Assembly: GCF_009856415.1 (NCBI RefSeq)
Contig: NZ_WMEZ01000003.1
Coordinates: 62,001 to 126,000 of the forward strand
Length of the DNA: 64,000 bases
Reading direction: 5' to 3'
Source: Halobacillus litoralis
GTDB taxonomy: Bacteria; Bacillota; Bacilli; Bacillales; Halobacillaceae
In this document: piece by piece, positions 26,448 to 35,042 of the stretch
Numbering within the stretch: position 1 is the stretch's first letter
Layout of the letters: every line of letters begins with the position of its first letter
Translations under genes and position numbers: made by a program
Notes under the pieces: generated by a model
Seen by the model: only the letters and a program-made list of their open reading frames with translations
What the model was told of the DNA's origin: nothing
Databases searched by the model: none

Positions 26448-26645
26448 CTAACTACCTGAATACTTCTTTTTAAGATAATTAAAAGTGTAGAAAGAAGTAC
26501 CAAACGTTAAAAACAGCATTATCATTAACCATAGAATTTGAGACAAGACTCCTCCATTAAATACGATGTTAAAAGGACGGTTTAGCAAATTATAAAATAA
26601 TAAGAAGTTAGCCACTAGATTAACTAAGAATAGTGTTTTTTCCAT
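26448..26645 (-). CDS. Small membrane protein, 65 aa
   Basis: Two hydrophobic segments: LFLVNLVANFLLFYNLL (residues about 5-21) and LSQILWLMIMLFLTFGTSF (about 34-52), with the basic tail LKKKYSGS. The ATG at 26645 lies nine bases after AGGAGG; an upstream GTG at 26666 overlaps that site and was not chosen. Unknown family. Confidence 0.62.
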   Translation of the reverse strand: MEKTLFLVNLVANFLLFYNLLNRPFNIVFNGGVLSQILWLMIMLFLTFGTSFYTFNYLKKKYSGS

Positions 26646-26709
26646 TGAGGGAAAGCCTCCTATCACAATAATAAATACTGTACTTGAACTGTTATAAGTT
26701 TAAGGAAAT

Positions 26710-26740
26710 CCCGCGTTTATGTAATACTCGAATTCGAGAT
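26710..26740 (+). repeat. Dispersed element copy
   Basis: CCCGCGTTTATGTAATACTC then GAATTCGAGAT. It lies 62 bp past the stop of the 70-aa gene. Confidence 0.75.
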
Positions 26741-26802
26741 TTCTCTACCCTTTTTTACTTTAGCCCTCTTTAGTTTAAGTCCTTCACACTTTAAGACGCT
26801 CC

Positions 26803-27015
26803 CTAATCCGATTTGTTACTTAATTCCTCTACCTTCTTTTCTAAGTATTCAATTCTGGACTCTTGTTTCGTAAAAAATGTAATTAACACTGCCAATACGA
26901 ATGCAATAAGAGTAATTAGTGCCCATATATTTTCTACAATGAGTCCAAGGAAGAAAAATGAAAAAATCCAACAAAAAAATATACAAGTCAAAAATGTACC
27001 AAGAAATTCTCTCAA
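26803..27015 (-). CDS. Small membrane protein with C-terminal coiled coil, 70 aa
   Basis: Two closely spaced membrane helices (FLTCIFFCWIFSFFFLGLIV, then IWALITLIAFVLAVLITFF) and a charged C-terminal heptad helix, ESRIEYLEKKVEELSNK. TTG start at 27015 after AAAAGGAGATAA. The form resembles many small Bacillus membrane proteins of unknown role. Confidence 0.65.
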   Translation of the reverse strand: MREFLGTFLTCIFFCWIFSFFFLGLIVENIWALITLIAFVLAVLITFFTKQESRIEYLEKKVEELSNKSD

Positions 27016-27130
27016 TTTTATCTCCTTTTCTTATTGATTTTTACGTTCATCATAACAGCACCGTGGGTGAGAAACCTTCATTATGACACCCTCTGATAAT
27101 GTAAGTGGGGCAGTACTCTTTTAAACAGTT

Positions 27131-27160
27131 GCCCCCTTATCTTTAATAAGGGTCATTGAG
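27131..27160 (+). repeat. Degenerate dispersed element copy
   Basis: GCCCCCTTATCTTTAATAAG then GGTCATTGAG. The flank AGTACTCTTTTAAACAGTT matches the CTATTAAGCAAT flank of other copies. It overlaps the stop of the minus gene at 27153. Confidence 0.6.
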
Positions 27161-27644
27161 TATTTCCAACGAATTTTTCAGTCCCATCTCTATTTACAGT
27201 TTTCACTTTAATGTCTCTAACTTCCTGATATGTAGGAATAACACGATACCAATACCTTCTGCCATCATCTACTTCAATAAAGTTTGCTTGGTCTCCATTT
27301 ACAATAACTTTTGAAATACTGCTATCACAGACTAACCCAGATACGATTCGTCCTTGATTCACTGTCCAATTAACAGGAGTACTGCAGTTTAAACCATGTC
27401 CTGACCTACGTATTAATTTTTTGTCTATCTTTTCAAAGTAAGAGGTCCAGACCTTTCCTTCTCCCTTAAAGAAGGCAAAAGCATCACCTTCTTCAAGAAC
27501 ATTCAATTCGTGGTGAAACAGGTTATAAGTGTTATTTTTATCATTCATTATCTCTTTGAATTGCTCTTCAAAAGGCCTTTCCTCCGTACATCCTATTAAA
27601 AATATGCTAACCATAATAACCAAATAAACTTTTACTTTTCTCAT
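27153..27644 (-). CDS. Putative lipoprotein, 163 aa, unknown
   Basis: Signal peptide MRKVKVYLVIMVSIFLIGCT with lipobox LIGC (Cys19). The mature domain has two further Cys (HGLNCSTPVNW and GLVCDSS) that could form a disulfide, and a Trp/Tyr-rich end with RRYWYRVIP. It may sense or bind something outside the membrane. Family not recognised. ATG at 27644 with a weak AGGGGATG site. Confidence 0.68.
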   Translation of the reverse strand: MRKVKVYLVIMVSIFLIGCTEERPFEEQFKEIMNDKNNTYNLFHHELNVLEEGDAFAFFKGEGKVWTSYFEKIDKKLIRRSGHGLNCSTPVNWTVNQGRIVSGLVCDSSISKVIVNGDQANFIEVDDGRRYWYRVIPTYQEVRDIKVKTVNRDGTEKFVGNTQ

Positions 27645-27737
27645 TTACATCCCCTGTTCTTTAAAGCCCCAACTAGCACCAATTATTTCAAAAAATCCCC
27701 ATAAGCTCAACTTTACTTTTGCCATCAAATTGCTCTA

Positions 27738-27800
27738 ATATCTCGAAACTGAGTCTTCCACTAACCTGCCCATTTGTGTAAGACTCAGTTTCAAGATAAT
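27738..27800. repeat. Inverted-pair copy of the dispersed element
   Basis: The left arm TATCTCGAAACTGAGTCTTC is minus-orientated and the right arm GTAAGACTCAGTTTCAAGAT plus-orientated, about 20 bp apart. They pair over some 20 bases. Same design as 16041-16107. It lies about 95 bp past the MaoC gene. Confidence 0.75.
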
Positions 27801-27837
27801 CAACAACCAGACCCTAATTTGATTCAGCTACACCATG

Positions 27838-27882
27838 AAAAAACGGAAGATCTTTTCCACCATGAAAAGACCTTCCGCATCA
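27838..27882 (-). terminator. Terminator of the MaoC-like gene
   Basis: CGGAAGATCTTTTC and GAAAAGACCTTCCG pair with one mismatch around CACCAT; T run on the minus strand. Eleven bases past the stop at 27893. Confidence 0.82.
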
Positions 27883-27892
27883 TATTTAAATA

Positions 27893-28264
27893 CTAATCCC
27901 TAATGATTCCATAACTGGATCCGACCAGCACTTCTTTCCCCTTCTGATTCCGATACACCGTCTTCATTTCCACTTTCTTATGTCTATCCTCTTGCACAAC
28001 CTTTTCCAAATTCACTTCACAGGTAATCGTATCACCAGTAAAAACAGGACGGAGAAATTCGTTGACCATATTTCTTGCAATGTAGTGCAAATCCCCGCCG
28101 ATTTTCGTTCCGATGCTCGCCGTCAGCAACCCTTGAACCATCAGCCTTCCCTTTTCATCAGGCTCCACATGATGTCTCCCCTGATCTCCTGAAATCCGGC
28201 TGAACTCCAAAACTTCTTCATTCGTAAACGTGCGCTTCCATGTGTACACATCCCCGGTTTTCAT
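27893..28264 (-). CDS. MaoC-like hot-dog dehydratase
   Basis: A 123-residue single hot-dog domain of the MaoC family, which hydrates enoyl-CoA (or enoyl-ACP) thioesters. The conserved catalytic stretch appears as FSRISGDQGRHHVEPDEKGR (residues about 21-40), with the Asp/His pair shifted toward DQGRHH, and ends RPVFTGDTITCEVNLEKV. A fatty-acid-degradation role is backed by a FadR-type palindrome upstream. ATG at 28264 after AAGGAGAG. Monocistronic with its own terminator; it sits at the border between AT-rich accessory and core-like DNA. Confidence 0.82.
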   Translation of the reverse strand: MKTGDVYTWKRTFTNEEVLEFSRISGDQGRHHVEPDEKGRLMVQGLLTASIGTKIGGDLHYIARNMVNEFLRPVFTGDTITCEVNLEKVVQEDRHKKVEMKTVYRNQKGKEVLVGSSYGIIRD

Positions 28265-28310
28265 CGGTCACTCTCCTTAACTACGGTAGTATTTATTCCA
28301 TATTATCACA

Positions 28311-28336
28311 ATAATGAATGATTAATCATTCATTAT
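28311..28336. promoter_or_regulatory. FadR-type operator upstream of the MaoC-like gene
   Basis: A perfect 26-bp palindrome centred at 28323/28324. Its core TGAATGATTAATCATTCA matches the B. subtilis FadR box as I recall it (TGAATGAMTANTCATTCA) at all but one position. It supports fatty-acid control of the hydratase. Confidence 0.78.
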
Positions 28337-28358
28337 ATGCTCATTATTGATGAGGATC

Positions 28359-28871
28359 TCACACCTGTAATCGTTTTTCGAAATGACAGCGGCGACCATC
28401 ATCGGAAACAAAGCGATAGCCATTTGTTGTATAAAGTCTTATAGCACTTTCCCATGAGTTGTTCGTCTCTAACACAAGTGACTCATACTTGCAGGCTCGA
28501 GCAGAGTCCTCTAGCTTCGCCAGCATCCTTTGCCCGATTCCTTTTCTTCTATATGAACCTTTGACTGACATCCGTTCGATTCTCCCCACCCGATGATCCT
28601 CTTTCGTAACGGCACCCGTCGCAATAAGCTCTCCATCAACGAAAGCGACGAAGAACATATGCCCTTCCTTACCATAGGTACCCATCATATCGTTAAGGTC
28701 GGGATTCAGAGAATGGTCTATAAACCCGAAACGTTCTAAAAAGCCAGCCAATATGAGATCTCTAGCCTCGTCCACTACCTCTTTATGCAACGGCCGGATT
28801 TCCAAAGGGAGGATCTGCTCATTTCTGCCTATTTTCACAAACGTCACCTTCCTTTCAACTATCACTTTCAT
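28359..28871 (-). CDS. GNAT-family N-acetyltransferase
   Basis: A 170-residue acetyl-CoA-dependent transferase. The acetyl-CoA loop is RRKGIGQRML (motif R/QxxGxG) near residue 108, preceded by the strand IERMSVKGSY and followed by LVLETNNSWESAIRLYTTNG. The ATG at 28871 follows GGAGGATTTTT and starts one base after the stop of the upstream phosphotransferase gene, so translation is coupled. A longer frame to 28892 has no better site. Substrate unknown; an antibiotic or small-molecule partner is suggested by the neighbour. Confidence 0.85.
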   Translation of the reverse strand: MKVIVERKVTFVKIGRNEQILPLEIRPLHKEVVDEARDLILAGFLERFGFIDHSLNPDLNDMMGTYGKEGHMFFVAFVDGELIATGAVTKEDHRVGRIERMSVKGSYRRKGIGQRMLAKLEDSARACKYESLVLETNNSWESAIRLYTTNGYRFVSDDGRRCHFEKRLQV

Positions 28872-28872
28872 C

Positions 28873-29958
28873 TTAAAAATCCTCCAATTCATTCAGGTAT
28901 ATTTGTAGACGTTTTTCGATTTGCTCTTTTGTTCCAAATCGGATGATCTGTTCCTTGGTTAATGATTCTACCTGCAGCAATTCAAGATGGGTATGAGCCA
29001 TCGTCACAAGTTTTAAGAACACTTCAATATGTAAATCCATGTGCTTCTGTTTCGAACCTTGCGTATATCCCTTCACAAAGCCACCTGCATGGGCTCTCAA
29101 AAGAGGGGTATGAAGATGATAGTTTCCTTTCCCATATCTTCGTGTATCGTGGACGGTATGGAAAAAGCTGTGATAATTAAAGACATGGTTGGCGGCAAGG
29201 GAAGTTCCCGTATAAAGAATAGGAACAGGGTCGATCATGGTAACGCCGTTCTTAGTAAATATCAAATTTTCAGGTGAAGTATCCTGATTGGTCAGAATCC
29301 GTTTTTCCCGGTCAATGGAACGATTCGGAATTAATTCCTTCCCTATTGCAGAAACTTTATCTCTATTAAATGGCTGATCGCTCGAAAGCAGCGCATGGAA
29401 TTCCTCTTCATATTCTCCTCTTTCTTCGATGATACACGTGCGGAGGTCCATGTCGAGACCGCCTTTTAGTTCACCATTTTCTCCGACTTCCAAATATCCA
29501 ATCCCTTCAAGAAGAGGATCAATTTCTTCAAGGGCGTGAAAGAACTCACCGATATCTCTTCCATATTGGTTTGACTGTTCCTCTGTCTGCCCTTCCAAAC
29601 CTATGGTTTTCCCCATATAGGATTCCAGGGTATAGGTGAGGTCTTCATCGATGAAATAGTGGAAGTGTTCCGGACACATGCCTTTCTTTGCTTGATTCGC
29701 TGTTTGGTAAAAAGCTTTCGTCGACCCATATTCAGCAGTCAACTGTTCTCGGTTAAAAGCGACCTCCTGATCATAAGCCACTTTTTTCGGGATGCGGAGA
29801 ACCAGCTGCTCTCCCTCGATCAAGTAAGCAAAGTGCCAGGAGCCTTCGCCTAATCGCTGGATATCATTTTCTCTAGATAATGGGTGTAACCCTTCGTTTT
29901 CCAGGGCACGATTGATCTGTTCTAATTCTGTGGCTGGTTGCTTCGTTAAAAATTTCAC
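28873..29958 (-). CDS. Aminoglycoside-phosphotransferase-like kinase (APH/choline-kinase fold)
   Basis: A 361-residue small-molecule kinase. N-lobe: RLGEGSWHFAYLIEGEQLVL as the nucleotide-binding loop, then VLRIPKK with the ATP-binding Lys. Catalytic loop NQDTSPENLIFTKNG stands where the family has HxDxxxxN, with Asn replacing His, followed by the metal site MIDPVP in place of the usual IDW/IDF. GTG at 29958 after AAAGGGGATAG was chosen as start; the frame opens at 29985 without a ribosome site. Cotranscribed with the GNAT gene. Substrate unknown; resistance is possible but not shown. Confidence 0.82.
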   Translation of the reverse strand: MKFLTKQPATELEQINRALENEGLHPLSRENDIQRLGEGSWHFAYLIEGEQLVLRIPKKVAYDQEVAFNREQLTAEYGSTKAFYQTANQAKKGMCPEHFHYFIDEDLTYTLESYMGKTIGLEGQTEEQSNQYGRDIGEFFHALEEIDPLLEGIGYLEVGENGELKGGLDMDLRTCIIEERGEYEEEFHALLSSDQPFNRDKVSAIGKELIPNRSIDREKRILTNQDTSPENLIFTKNGVTMIDPVPILYTGTSLAANHVFNYHSFFHTVHDTRRYGKGNYHLHTPLLRAHAGGFVKGYTQGSKQKHMDLHIEVFLKLVTMAHTHLELLQVESLTKEQIIRFGTKEQIEKRLQIYLNELEDF

Positions 29959-30158
29959 GTATCTATCCCCTTTTCTCATAACCATCTCAAGAGTTTGCTA
30001 GATTGAATGTCTTTTTTCAGAACAGTTAATTCTTCAATATTTTAACATATAATTCGTAATGTTCTGAATGAAAATAGAGACCTACCTTAGAAGCGCTCTT
30101 TCCTCAAATATATATACGCTCATGCTCCATGAAACTCATGTTCATTTACAGGACTTTT

Positions 30159-30872
30159 TTATATTTCCTTCTGGAATAATGCTGTTAACAACCCTGGTAC
30201 TCCAAAAACGTTCGATGTCTGCCTTCGGTCTTCCATTTCTCTTATTTCTCTAGAGGAAAACCCAGAAAAAATCTCTCTTAGTTTTCGTTCTGAATATCCC
30301 AATCCCCCGAGCAAGCTCCGTGACCGGTACACCTCCCAATCGGAGATGTCCGCTCCTCCATACTCCCCCTTTTCCTTAAAGCAAGTGAGACCGTAAAATC
30401 CTCCAGGAATCAAAGCTTTTTTCAATAATTTTATGTAGTCCATTCTTCGGTGAGGAGCGATATGGTGAAAACATCCCGAATCATAAACCAAATCATAAGT
30501 CGATGGTTCAACATTCAGCTCGAATAGATTCTCATTCATAAAATGGATGTCCACTTCTTCTGCCCTGGCACGTTCATGTGCCCATTTCAGCGATTCTTCT
30601 GAAAGGTCGACGGCATCCACCTGGCACCCCTGCTTTGCGAGATAAATCGCATTTCTTCCTGGTCCACACCCAAGCTCCAGTACGCGACGTGGGCGTAACC
30701 ATCCATTTTTAAAATACCCGACCAAATTCTCATCTGGAATATTCTCAAAGAAAGGAACACCTTTCTCACGATCATTATAAAACCCATTCCAGAATTCTGC
30801 CGGCTCTCTAAGAAGCGAGTCGAGCATGTCCAAAACATCTTCATAATTTCGAATCATTTCTTTCATCTTCAT
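30159..30872 (-). CDS. SAM-dependent methyltransferase (class I)
   Basis: Cytoplasmic 237-residue methyltransferase. Motif I is VLELGCGPGRNAIYLAKQG (residues about 64-82) and the post-motif acid is VDAVDLSEES. Then DLVYDSGCFHHIAPHRRMDY and IPGGFYGLTCFKEKGEYGG, close to small-molecule (thiol/tellurite-type) methyltransferases. The ATG at 30872 or the one six bases inside it fits the GGGGG site; both are possible. Stands alone. Substrate unknown. Confidence 0.85.
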   Translation of the reverse strand: MKMKEMIRNYEDVLDMLDSLLREPAEFWNGFYNDREKGVPFFENIPDENLVGYFKNGWLRPRRVLELGCGPGRNAIYLAKQGCQVDAVDLSEESLKWAHERARAEEVDIHFMNENLFELNVEPSTYDLVYDSGCFHHIAPHRRMDYIKLLKKALIPGGFYGLTCFKEKGEYGGADISDWEVYRSRSLLGGLGYSERKLREIFSGFSSREIREMEDRRQTSNVFGVPGLLTALFQKEI

Positions 30873-31333
30873 CCCCCGTTCTTCCGAAAAGTAAGCTCAT
30901 CTTTATTTTACTAAAACTCAGATATTGGAAGGTTTCTACAGCGTTACAAGTCTATGAAATCACCCTACAGCCAAGGGGTAACCCTATGCCTAAAACCTCA
31001 TTAAAGATCATTCCGACATCCTATTCAAACGAGAAATCCCTAAGAGTAATGTAACAACTTGAAGGATCGAAAAGGACTGACATGCAGGCTATAGGCCGTA
31101 TAAAAAGAGTTCAGGTCCACTTAATATTACAAATATTACAAACAGGTTACACTCCTATCCCGGAAGGATAAGGCAATTGGTTGTACGGCAAAGTACCTTT
31201 AGAAACTACGTCTTCAATTGAATAAACTTCATTAGACTCCCTCCCTTTTTGACTCAACCGTTCATAAACGTTATACTAGAAAAACTCTTGAGGCTTCGGT
31301 ACTCATTTGAAATAAGTGATCAGGAGTGAGCGT
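30873..31333. other. Intergenic stretch with no gene seen
   Basis: Divergent promoter region between the methyltransferase and the zinc-ribbon gene. I see no coding frame, tRNA or riboswitch. Confidence 0.5.
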
Positions 31334-31513
31334 ATGACACAACTTAACGTGGGGCAGAGCATCCAGGAAAGGTGCACAAGCTGCTACCATAATGTTCTTA
31401 AAGTACTCAAAGTCGTTCCGAAAGAATTTGAAGATAAAACGGCTTACGTTGTTTGGACACAGTGTCCGGAATGTGGAAACAACGATCATCAATTGACTCA
31501 AAAAGATGCATAA
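31334..31513 (+). CDS. Small zinc-ribbon protein, 59 aa
   Basis: Two CxxC pairs, CTSCYHN (residues about 14-20) and CPECGNND (about 44-51), form a probable single zinc site, with an aromatic strand YVVWTQ between them. ATG at 31334 after CAGGAGTGA; a frame start 18 bp upstream lacks a site. A perfect terminator follows. Unknown role; the fold is common in RNA- or protein-binding accessory factors. Confidence 0.68.
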   Translation: MTQLNVGQSIQERCTSCYHNVLKVLKVVPKEFEDKTAYVVWTQCPECGNNDHQLTQKDA

Positions 31514-31556
31514 AGGACAGGAGATCTTTTCCATGGTCTTGTCATAAATAATGAGC

Positions 31557-31592
31557 AAAAGGACTTCCTTAATAAGGAAGTCCTTTTACTTT
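31557..31592 (+). terminator. Terminator of the zinc-ribbon gene
   Basis: AAAAGGACTTCCTT and AAGGAAGTCCTTTT form a perfect 14-bp stem with a three-base loop. Confidence 0.88.
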
Positions 31593-31748
31593 TATTGGTT
31601 AAATAACCTCTTACCTCCAACAAGAAAGCGGTGTCAACAGGGTATTTTCTAAGAATATTGAAAAGTCTATTGTTCCTTGAAGAGATTCTTGTTAGGATTA
31701 TCTTTATTCCTTTAAAGCAAACCAATACATCAAGAAAGGAACATCCCT

Positions 31749-33131
31749 ATGAAACAGAAAACCTCTTTCTCTACGTATGCCGTCATCGGGACGATGCTTT
31801 TCGGCCTTTTCTTCGGTGCGGGCAATTTAATTTTCCCTATTCAACTGGGGCAAATGGCGGGGACTTCGTTCTGGCCGGCCTTGATCGGATTCCTTGTGAC
31901 AGCCATTGCTCTTCCTTTGATGGGAATCCTTGCGATCGTTTTGTCCGGAAGTCATGGGTTGAATGACTTGGCAAGCCGTGTCCATCCTTTATTCGGAATC
32001 TCTTTTGCTGTCATTCTTTATTTGACAATCGGACCTTTCTTTGCCATCCCAAGAACTGCGACCGTCCCATTCGTCGTTGGATTTGAGCCGTTCATTCAGC
32101 CGGATCAGAGCCAGCTTTGGCTTGCGGTGTTCAGCTTTGTATTTTTTGCACTTGTTTATTATTTCTCCCTGAACTCCGCAAAAGTCATGGACATTGTCGG
32201 CAAATACTTGACCCCGACATTCCTGTTGTTTTTGTCCATCTTAATCATAACCGCCATCGTTAAGCCGATGGGGCAGTTCGGTGCTCCGACCGGTGATTAT
32301 GCCACCGTGCCCTTCATGACAGGATTCACGGAAGGTTACAATACGATGGACGCCCTCGGCGGATTGGCCCTGGGGATTGTAGTCATTACAGCGATCCGCA
32401 ACATGGGAACCACCGACACTAAGGCCATCGCTCAAACGACATGGAAGTCAGGCATTTTCGCCATGGTACTCATGATGCTTATTTATGGACTTATTGCGTA
32501 TATGGGAGCCTCAAGCGTTTCTGTCGTCGGAAATCTCGAAAACGGCGGCCTAACCTTTGCCGCGGTTGCCGAGCATTTCTTCGGGCCATATGGAGCGGTT
32601 TTGCTCGCGATCATCATTGTCCTCGCCTGCTTGAAAACGAGTATCGGACTGATCATTGCCTGCAGTGAATTTTTCCATACGGTCTACTCGAAAATCAGTT
32701 ACAAAACGTACGTACTGATTCTATCTTTCATGTCGTTCATGATCGCGAACTTTGGTCTGACGAACATCATCCAGTACGCCATCCCTGTCCTGATGTTCTT
32801 ATATCCAATGGCGATCGTCCTAATCCTGCTCGGCCTCAGCTCTAAACTGTTCCAGCATAAACGGACCGTTTATGCCGGAGCCATGACGCTGACCTTTTTC
32901 GTCAGTACGATTGATGGCTACAATGCCCTTTTGGGAACGATCCCTGATGTCGCCAATCCTTTGTTGGATTCGGTTAGCGAATTCTACCAGTCCTATCTTC
33001 CGCTTTACGGAATTGGCCTCGGCTGGATGTTGCCCGCGCTGCTCGGTGCCATCCTCGGGTACTTGTTTAAAGAAGGAAAAACGCCGGAAACCACTGTCCT
33101 CACTCATGAGGCTGAACACCTATCCCATTAA
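31749..33131 (+). CDS. brnQ: Branched-chain amino acid:cation symporter BrnQ
   Basis: Uptake of Leu, Ile and Val with Na+ or H+ (LIVCS family), 460 residues and 12 hydrophobic segments. Near the N-terminus stands the family signature LFFGAGNLIFPIQLGQMAG (residues about 19-37). Other conserved runs are GYNTMDALGGLALGIVVI and LACLKTSIGLIIACSEFF. AGAAAGGAAC precedes the ATG. I looked for a T-box leader upstream and saw none. Single gene with its own terminator. Confidence 0.93.
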   Translation: MKQKTSFSTYAVIGTMLFGLFFGAGNLIFPIQLGQMAGTSFWPALIGFLVTAIALPLMGILAIVLSGSHGLNDLASRVHPLFGISFAVILYLTIGPFFAIPRTATVPFVVGFEPFIQPDQSQLWLAVFSFVFFALVYYFSLNSAKVMDIVGKYLTPTFLLFLSILIITAIVKPMGQFGAPTGDYATVPFMTGFTEGYNTMDALGGLALGIVVITAIRNMGTTDTKAIAQTTWKSGIFAMVLMMLIYGLIAYMGASSVSVVGNLENGGLTFAAVAEHFFGPYGAVLLAIIIVLACLKTSIGLIIACSEFFHTVYSKISYKTYVLILSFMSFMIANFGLTNIIQYAIPVLMFLYPMAIVLILLGLSSKLFQHKRTVYAGAMTLTFFVSTIDGYNALLGTIPDVANPLLDSVSEFYQSYLPLYGIGLGWMLPALLGAILGYLFKEGKTPETTVLTHEAEHLSH

Positions 33132-33134
33132 GAA

Positions 33135-33170
33135 GAAAAGACCAAGCCCCAAGGGTTTGGTCTTTTTTTT
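33135..33170 (+). terminator. Terminator of brnQ
   Basis: AAAGACCAA and TTTGGTCTTT arms with an inner CCC/GGG pair and eight T; convergent with the YdeI-like gene. Confidence 0.85.
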
Positions 33171-33172
33171 AC

Positions 33173-33829
33173 CTACTTTTTCTTACGGCGGTACAAATCG
33201 AGCGATTTGTACCCTTCCGATAAGATATCGATCATTTGTTTTGTCCGCTTATCGCGAGTCGCTTGCTGCTTTGCGGAAAAAATATGACGCGCCCAATCCC
33301 TTTGATAACCTGGTGTCAAGTTCTTGAAAAACTCTTGTGCGACCGGATGACCATTTAATAGATTTTCAACATCCTTCACCTGGTCTTCATAGTCTGCGAC
33401 ACACTGACTGGCAGCAGCGGTTTTCGGTTCTTTTTTCTTTTCCCGCTTCATGCCGACAACTGTGAACACGTCATCCATACTGACCATACGGGAAAACTTG
33501 ATATCACTGCCTTCGACGTACTTATCCTCCCCGATTCTCAATGCCGGAAACATGTCATCCCTGTGAATATATGTATCATAGCGCGTATTCCCTTTTTTCG
33601 GATAGGCAAAGAAAACGTAGCCTTTCTCTGCTAAAACTTCCTTACGATCGAGGAGTGTCTGCACGTGTTCTTTCATCTCCTCCAGGTTTTTCACAAAAAT
33701 GAAAATCGCATCATGATGTTCGGATAGTGTTGTCGGTTGCTCATCAAATAAATGATAGTCTCCCGGCTGGTGAAGAACAACCAGATTCTTATATTTCGTT
33801 AACTTTAACTTGTCCTTGATCGTTGTCAT
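33173..33829 (-). CDS. YdeI/OmpD-associated family protein
   Basis: Soluble 218-residue protein. The N-terminal 130 residues look like a DUF1801-type alpha/beta fold (HHDAIFIFVKNLEEMKEHVQ, then GYVFFAYPKKGN). The C-terminal part has the YdeI/OmpD-associated signature DWARHIFSAKQQATRDKRTK. Function of the family is unsettled. GAGGAGGAG precedes the ATG at 33829. Stands alone. Confidence 0.82.
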   Translation of the reverse strand: MTTIKDKLKLTKYKNLVVLHQPGDYHLFDEQPTTLSEHHDAIFIFVKNLEEMKEHVQTLLDRKEVLAEKGYVFFAYPKKGNTRYDTYIHRDDMFPALRIGEDKYVEGSDIKFSRMVSMDDVFTVVGMKREKKKEPKTAAASQCVADYEDQVKDVENLLNGHPVAQEFFKNLTPGYQRDWARHIFSAKQQATRDKRTKQMIDILSEGYKSLDLYRRKKK

Positions 33830-33905
33830 GAAAAACTCCTCCTCTTCAGGTCAAACCTCTACGTATAATTCTAAAATAGTATGTCAGGATTGCTTTTAAT
33901 GAACG

Positions 33906-34259
33906 TCATTTCTTCGCATTCATAAATCGAAGTTCATTTCCATCCGGATCGCTGATCCTTACCATACGGACCCCTTCCACCATTTCATAGGGAGGATTCA
34001 CTTCAAGTTTTCCCTGCGGCAATGTTTCATAAAAACGGTCGATATCATCGACGAGGAAATGAACCAAACCACCCGGCTGGCAATCTCCTTCATGGGCAGT
34101 TAGATAGAGCACATCACCTTCCCTCGAAATCTGCATGAATACGGGATAACCAGGTTCAAAACGGTGCTCCCAGTCCACTTGAAATCCGAGAGCCTCTACA
34201 TAAAAAGCCTGACTCCTTTCCTCATTTGAAATTTTCAACGTCGGAATGACCTTCTGCAT
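33906..34259 (-). CDS. VOC-superfamily (glyoxalase/bleomycin-resistance-like) protein
   Basis: A 117-residue protein with two beta-alpha-beta-beta-beta repeats. The metal-ligand-like positions are HEGDCQPGGLVHFLVDDIDR in the second half and ISDPDGNELRFM at the end; the first repeat has KISNEERSQAFYVEALGFQV. The bleomycin-binding form is this short and usually dimeric. Ligand not predictable. ATG at 34259 after AAGGGGGAAG. Monocistronic. Confidence 0.85.
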   Translation of the reverse strand: MQKVIPTLKISNEERSQAFYVEALGFQVDWEHRFEPGYPVFMQISREGDVLYLTAHEGDCQPGGLVHFLVDDIDRFYETLPQGKLEVNPPYEMVEGVRMVRISDPDGNELRFMNAKK

Positions 34260-34472
34260 CCGCCTTCCCCCTTATAAACAAAACTATTATCTTCTATTAT
34301 AAAGAATATTTTCTAAAAGAATAGCTGGTGAAAAGCAAATCTTTTGTCATCTACCCAATATTTTGAAATAATTGTAAAATGCCATGTGCCAACGTATAAA
34401 TTTTCCATATCATGAAACGATTTATAGATCTGCATCGTATGATAGATGATGGAAAGGACGAGGGGTGAGGAC

Positions 34473-35042
34473 ATGTGGATTTGTCCGATTATCAGCTATT
34501 TGTTTGCTGGAATCAATGGCGCATACGTGATGACGAAATATAAGCTTCAGGAAGATATTACAACGCTTGGAAGTGGAACAGGGGGAGCAAGAAACGCAGG
34601 CAGAATGGCAGGTAAACAGGCGTTCATTTGGACCGTGGTCATCGATGCACTGAAAACCATTCTTCCTCTGAGCCTCGCTCTTTACCTAAGCGTTTCCCCT
34701 GTCATCGTTGCGGCGATGATCATCGCTGCGGTTGCTGGCCATATTTGGTCCATTTGGCTGAAGGGGTGTGGTGGCAAGGGTGTCGTCACCTATCTCGCCT
34801 GCACCCTTGTGCTGGAATGGCCGGGACTTCTGACCTTTGGTGTGTCGGCTCTACTCGCCAAATCCCTTCCCATCTCTTTTTCAAAACTGATGGTAGGCGC
34901 CATGTTCATCCCTGTGGTCAGTGCCTTTTTCCGAGGAAATCCGGCTGTAAGCTTCGGACTCTTAATTGGATATGGATTAGTCGTCCTTTCTCATCTCATT
35001 CCTGTCCATCCCGGCATCAAGAAAGAGGAGGAACATCTATGA
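34473..35042 (+). CDS. PlsY-like acyl-phosphate:glycerol-3-phosphate acyltransferase paralogue
   Basis: Membrane protein of 189 residues with the PlsY folding pattern (about five to six helices). PlsY motif 1 (GSGNxGATN) appears as GSGTGGARNAGR near residue 33, and motif 2 (GGKGVAT) as GCGGKGVVTYL near residue 99, so acyl-phosphate and glycerophosphate-like ligands are plausible. It is a divergent paralogue, probably not the housekeeping enzyme. ATG at 34473 after GGGGTGAGG; the upstream frame to 34446 has no better site. Its TGA overlaps the next ATG by ATGA, starting a three-gene coupled operon. Confidence 0.8.
   Translation: MWICPIISYLFAGINGAYVMTKYKLQEDITTLGSGTGGARNAGRMAGKQAFIWTVVIDALKTILPLSLALYLSVSPVIVAAMIIAAVAGHIWSIWLKGCGGKGVVTYLACTLVLEWPGLLTFGVSALLAKSLPISFSKLMVGAMFIPVVSAFFRGNPAVSFGLLIGYGLVVLSHLIPVHPGIKKEEEHL

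Noticed and set aside
31590-31748. T-box or other amino-acid riboswitch before brnQ
   Set aside because: The T-box sequence TGGNACCGCG and a matching terminator/antiterminator were not found.
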